Assembly (NCBI RefSeq): GCF_902167145.1
Contig: NC_050104.1
Coordinates: 108,883,849-108,947,848, forward strand
Direction of reading: 5' to 3'
DNA from: Zea mays
Taxonomy: Eukaryota > Streptophyta > Magnoliopsida > Poales > Poaceae
DNA length: 64,000 bases
The notes beneath the pieces were generated by a model that was not told where the DNA came from, ran no database searches, and saw only the letters and a list, made by a program, of their open reading frames with translations. The first letter of the stretch is position 1, and every line of letters starts with the position of its first letter. Both the position numbers and the translations under genes were made by a program. Below are positions 56,494 through 64,000 of the stretch, piece after piece.

Positions 56494-57560
56494 TGGAAAA
56501 TAAACGTGAACGACTGTAGTACTAAGATGCACGCAAGTGTCATATTTTAGATACATTGGAAATATATAATATGTGAAAAAGAGAAAAGGAAAAGAAATTA
56601 AAAAAAGAAAGAAAGGAGCTCACGTGTAAATGCAGGTTGCCGTGGCCTCACATGTATGGCATGGGCGAGGTTTGTTGAGTGGCTGTGAATGCGACTTGGC
56701 TGGTACTACCGGTTCGTGGAAGTTGGTGGGCTGGTGGCCAGGGAGCGCCAGGCCCAAATGCGCGCGGAGGTTGGCGGCCCAAGCTGAGGAAGCGGTAGCG
56801 GCCCGGTGGGGGCTGCGGCGTAGCCCACGCAGCTAGATGGAATCGAGTCCGGGATGGATTAGGACTCAAGTCCTTTTAAAAAATAGAGATCAGATTTTTC
56901 TAATTTCTAAGATGAGGGTTTAGAGGAGATAAACAATTAGATTAGATCTATTAAGAGATTAATCTAGGTTTTTTAGAGATATCAATGGGAAACATTCTGG
57001 TGCTTTCGAGGAGTACTTTTATACACAAATCATGATAATTAAATAGTCGATTATGCAAGATTATTACGGTAATATTATTCATCACTCTTTATTGATTAAT
57101 TTTGTTCTTAATTTTGATTCTAGATTGAATTTTTGTTTTCAATTGTTACTGGTGTTTTGATTCATTTATATCATTACTAAGGCAACAAATTAGTGATCTA
57201 CAAAGTTTGGGAGATTGATCTTTTCTAATTATTGCTTAATTCTGAAATTAGGTCTAGATTAATTTTCGTTACTACTTGGAACAACGACCTTGTTTTATTT
57301 ATAACTGTAGATCCGGAAGTCCGATCTACATGATTCTGGTTGGGTTAGATTCATATTTTATTTTATTTATTAAATTTTGAGATCTATCGGCATTACGAAT
57401 TTTAGCCAGAAATGTTTTATTACCATAACAGTAATATGTCCAAATTGAGAAAAATGTATAGATTGGTTTTGTGATTAAGAGGAGGTGAGAATCAATTTTA
57501 AGCTTCCACAATCATTCACCGCCTTTCTGATTGCCTATTTTAGCGTCATACGATCCTGCA
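56494..57560 (+). repeat. flank and probable LTR of a copia remnant
   Basis: Only the right border can be set: CCTGCA at 57560, two bases before a primer-binding-site-like sequence. The left border was not found (somewhere after about 56850). 56630-56836 is GC-rich with no recognised protein. Confidence 0.4.
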
Positions 57561-57562
57561 AG

Positions 57563-59560
57563 TGATATCGGAGCTGTGTTTATTATCTAATTAATCTTAA
57601 TCGGTGATTAGATTAAATAGTTATGTTTAGATATTACACAAAACCATGTGTTTTCGATGGATGTGGTTTTCAATTTTGGAAGGCAAAGATGGAGGCATAC
57701 ATCAAGCACAAGATTGGGTGTACCGTGAAAAAGTTGCTAACCCTTTTTAGGTGCCTTAACAAGTTAATGAAGCTAACTGAACGAATGTGGATAACAATAG
57801 CAAGGCAAGAAACATGATCATCCAAGGTCTTGGGAGGAGTGACTTTGATCGGGTGGTGCATCTCAAGTTTGCATATGAGGTATGAAAAGCACTATGTGAT
57901 TATCATGAAGTTTATAATACAATAAAATAAGTGCACCAAGACATGTTTAAAAAATAATATATGCACTTTGAGATGAAACCTAGTGAATCATTAGATGTGT
58001 TCTTTGCACGCTTTAATAAAATCCTTAGTAATTTGCGAGTTATTAATGTTACTTCCACAAATGCAGAAAATTCTAGACAACACGGTGCATTAGATATATC
58101 TTCTTGGGAGATGAAAGTAACTTCAATTAGAGAATCAATTGTCATGAGTAATCTTACATTAGATGTGCTTTATTCTAAATTAGACTCATGAATTAGATAT
58201 TCTTGGTAGCAAACTCGGTTCAAAGTCTATTGCTTTAGCTTCACAATCTAGCAAGTTACATAATGTTACCACCACTAGTAATGTCTTGTCCTTTTTGTCT
58301 TCACTAACCGATGAACAACTAGAACAATTACCGAAAGATTCTTTGGACACTCTCTATTCTCGCTTTACTAAAGCTTTACAAAATGTGAGATCAAGGAAGG
58401 AAGGGAAGTCTAATCCTTGAAAGTGTTATGAGTGCGGCTCACTCAAACATTTACACCCTAAATGTCCAAAGTTTTTTGGCAATGATGGCAAAGGATGAGG
58501 AGGACAATGAAGATGAAATAAAATCTGATAAGAAAGAGCACACATTCAATAGAAAGAATATGAAGAACTTTTTGAATCGCAAGATAATACATCAAGTTCT
58601 TTTAGTGCTTGACCAAGTCAATATGAGCAATGTTGATTTAGAGAGTAGTGAAGAAGAAAAAACCATCAAAGACAAGAAAGTGCATGATTTGATAGGACTG
58701 TGTCTAAAGGCGATTAACAAGAGCTTCTCCAACAACGACGCCGATAGTGAAAACGAGGTACAACCTTCTTATGATGATTTAGCTAATGTTGTTGAAAAGC
58801 TTGGTACTTTATTAGAAGAAAGAAATAGAAAATTTAAGAAACTTGATGTTTTTGTTGAATCTTTGCATGCTGAAATTTCTAGACTTAAAACCTTGATACA
58901 TGTTGGTAATACATGCAAAACAAATGTGATGTAGTTTATTCTGAATTTATTTATTTACAAGATTTGCATGTTTCAACTGTAGAGGAACTTAAACTAGAAA
59001 AGGAGAAAAATGTAATACTCTTGGTCAACCAACTTATTGTGATAAATGTAATACTCTTGGGGTTAAAATTGAAAGATGCTAATGCTAGAGTTGATCAGTT
59101 GAAAATTAATTTTTCTACACATAATGTTCTTTCTTGTTCTAATTTCCACTCTTTTAATTATTCTTGCAATAATTATTACAGTCTTTTAAAACATAATTAA
59201 TATTTGCAAGATAAAATGGGAACTATAGTTTGAGTCAAGTTTTAGAACAAAAGACCATTTCAACAAAAATTAAAATTGGCTTATGCTTTGAACCTTATGC
59301 ACATTCCAAGACTCATGCTTCTAAAATTATTAAATCTCTTGGTAATGGAAATTTTGAAACTCATGATGAGCCTAAAAAGATTGTTTTTAAATCCACTGGA
59401 ATAATGTCATCTATTAACACAATGAATGAAAATAAGGCTTCTATTTCTTTTCATAATTGTAAGGTTACCTGGTTTGATTCCCGAGTAAAATCAAAACAAG
59501 GCAAGATAGTTAAAAATATGGGCCCTTCGCCCCTTCAATTTACCTCTAGTTGAGAGGCAA
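57563..59560 (+). pseudogene. copia gag remnant
   Basis: A primer-site-like TGATATCGGAGC (57563) differs at two positions from the usual copia TGGTATCAGAGC. Gag follows from ATG 57623 (FDGCGFQFWKAKMEAYI), with breaks, then MHFEMKPSESLDVFFARFNK (57961), typical of copia gag. The zinc knuckle CYECGSLKHLHPKC is near 58430. A long Lys/Glu coiled-coil region (58480-59190) and a Sirevirus-like gag tail (59230-59553) complete it. At least four stops or shifts break it. Protease, integrase and RT are missing, cut off by the CACTA end at 59606. Confidence 0.75.
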
Positions 59561-59605
59561 ATTGAAGGGAGAAAATCACTACCATTATCTATACCACTAT
59601 ATAAT

Positions 59606-60716
59606 CACTACCGGAATCCGGCTCTTTGCCGAGTGCATTTTGTCGGGCACTTGGCAAAGATTTTTTTTGCCAAGTGCCACAAGCGCCGAAATAACACTCT
59701 TGGCAATGACCACGTTTACCAAGCATAAGACACTCGGCAACGACCTTTTTGCCGAGTGTCAAACACTCGGCGAATGACATTGCTCGGCAAAGGGCCATCC
59801 AGCCGTGTATAGCTGATGACCGTTAACTTTGCCGAGCGCGAGGCGTTGGCACTCGACAAACCATCATTTTGCCGAGTGTCTTCCTTGACACTCGGCAAAG
59901 TATATTTTTTTTTTGCAACCAAACTTTTTGTGGTTTGTTCCTAAACTATGTAGACCTATATGTTCAATTTTGGTACAATTATAAAAGTGTTTGATATAAC
60001 TATTAGATTTTGTTCGTTTAATTGAATTTCCTCGAATAATTCAGATTTGAACTGCAAGTCACTCAAAAATGGAAAATCGTGAATGTGAAAATGATATTCA
60101 TGTTATTTAGCTTAAATTACGACCGATTTTAGGAGCAGACCAGAATTTTCGAGCACCATGCTCACGAAACAAGATCATGAACTTGTCATCCAATTGTTTT
60201 AAAATTGTATAAACACAATCAAAGTCAGAAAATCATAAAACTTGTCCACATGTCATGATATCATATGTAGAGGCTGTGATAAAAAATTGAAAATATTTTA
60301 TTAAAGTTATCGCGCACTATGTGTAGAAATATAGCCGCTCTACATTAAAGTTCTATGAATTCTTGTGTAGGACACCTAGGTTTCTACACATAGTGCGTGA
60401 CAACTTTCTCGAAACGTTCTCAATTTTTTTATCATAGGCTCTATATATGATATCATGACATGTGGACAAGTTTCATGATTACCTGACTTTGTTTTCATTT
60501 TATATAATTTTAAAACAACTGGATGACAAGTTCACGGTCATGTTTCGTGAGCATGGTGCTCAAAAATTCTAGTCTATTTCTAAAATAGGTCATAACTTGT
60601 GATAAATAAGATGAATATCATTGTTTTCATTCATTGTTTTCTATTTTTCTAGTGACTTACCGTTCAAATCTGAATTAGCCGAAGAAATTCAATTAAACTT
60701 CGGAATTCTAAAGAAC
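59606..60716. mobile_element. CACTA-type terminus with large foldback
   Basis: CACTACCGGAATCCGGC at 59606 is followed by many TTTGCCGAGTG(T/C) words in both orientations to about 59900, a known grass CACTA subterminal motif. From about 60008 a ~320 bp arm is repeated inverted at about 60380-60716, centred near 60355. No second CACTA end is present: the right side stops after the arm, so the element is truncated. There is no coding capacity. Confidence 0.75.
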
Positions 60717-61299
60717 AGTGTTATTCGGATACCACTTGTTGCTGTGAGAAACTGAAGGGCATGTTCACTAATATTGGAGCTTTCCCAAGTGATAAAATTT
60801 TTGTCCGGGGTGATGCCTAAGGGGATATAAGATGGATAAAGGGCAAAATTGGGGCCTTTGACAAAGTTCTAACTGGTCGAGGAGATTTTTGCGCCTGTGT
60901 GGGAGCTCGAGGAGCAGTTTCTTTGTTGGAAAAGGCTGGCTTCGATCTTGCTAAGGTTGTAATTCAACTAGCCTTCATAGTTTCAACCGATGATGTAAAA
61001 GAACCCTCTACTGAAGCCATTGCCTTGGGAGGAAAGTTCTATTATGAAATCTGGCTTAATGGTGGGAGAGAAATAGCGGGCGAAGCTATTATACAAAGTG
61101 AAGAAGAGGTCATTTTGGATACTGGGTTCCTAATATTCATGTTTTAGTTTGCTTCTCTCTCTTTTTTCTATAATCAAATTACTCTTTTGACTTTTTTAGA
61201 CTCATCGAGCTTCGAAAGAGGCCAGGAAAGCCGAAGAAGTAGCACAATTAAAAAGACGCATAGGTACTATAAGGAAAATGGACCCCGAGCCATTTGGCA
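60717..61299 (+). pseudogene. fragment of a retroelement-encoded protein
   Basis: 60899-61147 reads GARGAVSLLEKAGFDLAKVV and ALGGKFYYEIWLNGGREIAG. This pattern resembles proteins encoded by maize gypsy-type elements with unknown role. A second piece (about 61200-61296) gives a coiled-coil-like SKEARKAEEVAQLKRRIGTI. The sequence upstream to 60717 belongs to the same product but is full of stops. It is interrupted at 61300 by a Sirevirus. Confidence 0.45.
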
Positions 61300-62943
61300 T
61301 AGTAGATTTTGGTGTTTGATGATTAACACAACCTGTAAACTAATGTATTTTCCAAGTGTTTGTGTGTTGTAGTTCACAGGATGCGAAGTGGATTGGACTT
61401 AGGCTCTGAGGATGCAACACCTCAAAGAAGACATTATAATACCCATATAAGACATTACAAAGTCATATTGAAGACACTTTATACATGCTAAGAGTCCAAC
61501 ACATCAAGAAGTAGAAGTGAGATACAAAGATGCAAAACAAAAGTGAACTTGACAAAGTTGAGAGGAATGGCTGACTGAATTGGAAGTGTTTCACAAAATC
61601 AAATCTACTCAAACTGACATGGCTTCAACTCTAAGGTGTAGATAATTTTATAAGCTTTCCAAAAAGTCCAAGATCATCAAAATCGGAGTTCGGAGCTAAA
61701 CGTTATGCCCACAATACGAAGTCGGAATTGCTAAAAAAACAAGAACAACATATGGGATGTCCGGTGCACACCGGACTGTCCGGTGTGCCAAATTTGCTCA
61801 AACTGGTATGACTTCAACTCTGGGATGTAGAGAATTTCATAATCTTTTCAAAAAGTACAAGATCATCGAAATCGGAGTTCGGAGCTAAAAGTTATGGCCA
61901 AAATACGACAAGCGAGCACGGTCTGTCCGGTGCACACCGGACCGTCCGGTGCGCCATGTCCGGTGCGCCATCTTCGGAAGCTCCAACGGCTACTTTTAAC
62001 GGCTAGTACACGTGGCATGTCCGGTGCACCACTGGACAGTCCGGTGCACCTGTCCGGTGCGCCGCAGAAAGCTGCAGAACTGCTTTCCAACGGCTATATT
62101 TGAGTTGGGCCTATATATACTTCACCCAACCGACCATTTGGAGGTGTGGGAGCCCAAGCAACATACCAAGGCATATTGTAGACATTTCCAAGTGCTCAAA
62201 CACCCAAGTGCTTAATAGAATCACTCGGTGATTAGCGTAGGTGCTTTGCGAAGTGCTTAGGTTAGTTAGACCGCATTAGCGCTTGCTCTAGGTGAACCGT
62301 AGTTAGTTGAGTGAGTTTTGTAAAACCACACAACCCCTCGGCTCTTGCGCGAGCCATTGTAATTGTACCGAGTGGGGCGAGAGTCTTGCGAGACCATGAC
62401 GACTGTGTTTGTGTCATGGCCGTCACCGTGTACCAGAGGGAACGAGGCCCGCAGCGTTTCGGCCGGAAGCTCGATAGTGGAGACGGCGGGGAGCGTCTGA
62501 GAGGAGCCGGAAGCGGAGCACCACTTGCGTGTGGAGAAGGCCCGCGACTCTCTATGGAGTTACTCGACCGAGGTGCTTGGCCCTCGCGTGGGCTTCCCTT
62601 TACGTAGTGGCATCAACGAGGATTAGTCGGGACCTTGCGTGGTTCCGGATACCTCGGTAAAAATACCGGCGTCATCCACGAGAGTTTGCATCTCTACCTT
62701 GCTCTTTAACTTCCGCATTTATATTAAGCATTTAAGTTTCAATCTTGTCTTTATGCTTATATAGTATAGATTGAAACTTAGCCATTGTGGTAGAGATAGC
62801 AATACTTAGACAAAACCTAGTTTGCACATTCTAATTTGATTATTTGCATAGGTTTTGCTCTAGGGATTTATTTCTGGCCTAGTTTAGTAAAAGTTTTAGA
62901 AGTCTTAATTCACCCCCCTCTTAGGCGTCACCCGTTTCCTACA
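61300..62943 (+). repeat. second Sirevirus, 5' LTR
   Basis: The right border is CCTACA at 62943, two bases before the primer site. The left border near 61300 is approximate. GTCCGGTG/CACCGGAC palindromes lie at 61758-62070. A 189 bp segment starting CTCAAACTG is tandemly repeated (61608 and 61797). TATATATA at 62112-62119 is the likely TATA box. It is not the same family as the Sirevirus ending at 18655: the LTR start and body differ. Confidence 0.75.
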
Positions 62944-62945
62944 AG

Positions 62946-62957
62946 TGGTATCAGAGC
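62946..62957 (+). other. copia primer-binding site (initiator tRNA-Met type)
   Basis: TGGTATCAGAGC is the standard complement to the 3' end of initiator tRNA-Met used by plant copia elements. Confidence 0.9.
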
Positions 62958-63024
62958 CTGGTTTGGCTCATTTGAAACGCTTTAGCTTCACCGCTAAAAG
63001 TGTCGACGTTTTTTAGAGGAAGGG

Positions 63025-64000
63025 ATGGATACCCATAGGCCACCACACTTCGACGACACTAACTTCCCATATTATAGTGCTAGAATGGCTTGTTACCTAG
63101 AGGCTGTTGATCTAGATGTTTGGCGAGTCACTCATGATGGGATGAAACCCCCCAAGAATCCCGAGAAACCCACCATGAGTGAGGAAAAAGAAATTCATTT
63201 AAATGCTAGAGCAAAAAATTGCTTGTATGAATCTCTTAGCATGGATATTTTTAATCAAGTATTTACCTTGAAAACTGCTAATGAGATTTGGCTAAAATTG
63301 CATGAGCTCCATGACGGCACATCAAATGTTCATGAGCAAAAACATTGCCTAGTCTTAAATGAGTATAATTCTTTTGTATGAGAGATGATGAGCTTGTTAG
63401 AGACATGTATTCTCGTTTAAATCTAATCATCAATGAGCTCAACTCTATTGGCATAAATAAGCTAGGTGATGCAGACATTGTAAGGAAGATTATCTCCCTG
63501 CTACCACAACGAAGATATGGGAGCATCATCACCATCCTTCACAACATAAAGGACTTGAGTACCATGACCCCGACCATTGTGATTGGGAAAATCGCGGCTT
63601 TTGAGATGTCGCGAAAAATGTGTCAGGGAGAGGAGCCAACTTCCTCAAGGCCATATGCTTTTGCATGTGATGAAAGGAAGGGTAAAAAGAAGGCTCCCAC
63701 TCCAAGTTCCTCAAGTGATGAAGAGGAAGAAGAAGAAAGTTATGATAATGAAGATAATCAACCATGCACATCATCCTCTGAGGACGAAGAAACAATCCGA
63801 CGCGTCGGAAAGGTAATGGGGATGATCCGCAAGATTAATCTAATGGGTGTGCCCCTGCAGGTCGAAGATCTTCTCTTTAACATTGATAGGAAAAAGCAAA
63901 GAAAGAGAGGGTGCTTAGCATGCGGGGAGAAGGGCCACTTCAGGGACAACTGTCCAACTATGGTTGAACCCAAAAAGGAGAGGAGCAAAGGCAAGGCGCT
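63025..64000 (+). pseudogene. Sirevirus gag, one frameshift, runs off the window
   Basis: ATG 63025 (MDTHRPPHFDDTNFPYYSAR) starts a copia gag. The WLKLHELHDGTSNVHEQK segment is typical. One base is missing near 63371-63377, giving TGA at 63379. The next frame continues from about 63378 (RDDELVRDMYSRLNLIINEL) to the window end without a stop. It includes an acidic Ser-rich stretch and the zinc knuckle CLACGEKGHFRDNC (about 63919-63960). The pol region must lie beyond 64000. Apart from the single shift this gag is well kept, so the element may be fairly young. Confidence 0.88.

Overview
The window reads as heterochromatic, transposon-packed plant DNA, most likely maize or another Zea. The main reason is the large Ty3/gypsy element at 1546-15479. 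Its 13.9 kb length, ~630 bp LTRs, internal clusters of tandem repeats and reverse-strand genes between pol and the 3' LTR match what I recall of the Zea Grande family. Sirevirus (Ty1/copia) LTRs with the palindromic CCGGAC/GTCCGG motif, CACTA elements and Helitrons with captured gene pieces fit the same genome. I found no intact host gene. Every host-like coding segment is a fragment carried inside a transposon.

Layout, left to right. (1) 1-18655 is the 3' part of a Sirevirus. Its RNase H region is split by Grande (1546-15479) and by a 672 bp solo LTR (15700-16371). The Sirevirus itself sits in an older gypsy LTR, of which 18656-19221 remains. (2) 20227-20714 is a GGCCC-rich hAT-type MITE with an 8 bp target duplication. 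(3) 21399-37058 is a 15.7 kb Helitron with a decayed Rep/helicase gene (+). It also holds fragments resembling SERRATE and an IBM1/JMJ25-like JmjC demethylase, both on the strand opposite to the helicase. A second, 2 kb Helitron (35004-36999) appears nested just inside its 3' terminus. (4) 37397-48479 is an 11.1 kb CACTA element with 3 bp target duplications and two divergent genes: a TnpD-type transposase (+) and a Ptta/En/Spm-type protein ending in a Ulp1-like protease (-). The 3.2 kb between them contains two consecutive hairpins built from a B3-domain gene fragment, a GC-rich minisatellite and a 170 bp near-perfect palindrome. (5) 48913-56409 is a reverse-strand Helitron carrying methionine aminopeptidase 2 exons and a gypsy gag/protease fragment. 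It is inserted into a small TIR element. (6) 56494-61299 is a patchwork: a copia LTR and gag remnant, one CACTA end with a ~330 bp foldback, and a retroelement protein fragment. (7) 61300-64000 is the 5' LTR, primer-binding site and gag of a second Sirevirus, which runs off the window.

Decay. The main transposon reading frames are broken mostly by single in-frame stops. Many are TAG where the family or the local context expects glutamine. This is what deamination of methylated CAG (a CHG site) would give, and it fits long-term silencing. The two Grande LTRs differ by about 20 substitutions, nearly all transitions.

Most interesting signals. These are the B3-fragment hairpins and the palindrome between the divergent CACTA genes, the captured silencing-related genes (SERRATE, JmjC) lying antisense to a Helitron gene, and the three repeated polypurine modules at the 3' end of Grande, each with its own hairpin whose arms covary. 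All family assignments are from recognition by eye. No database search was run.
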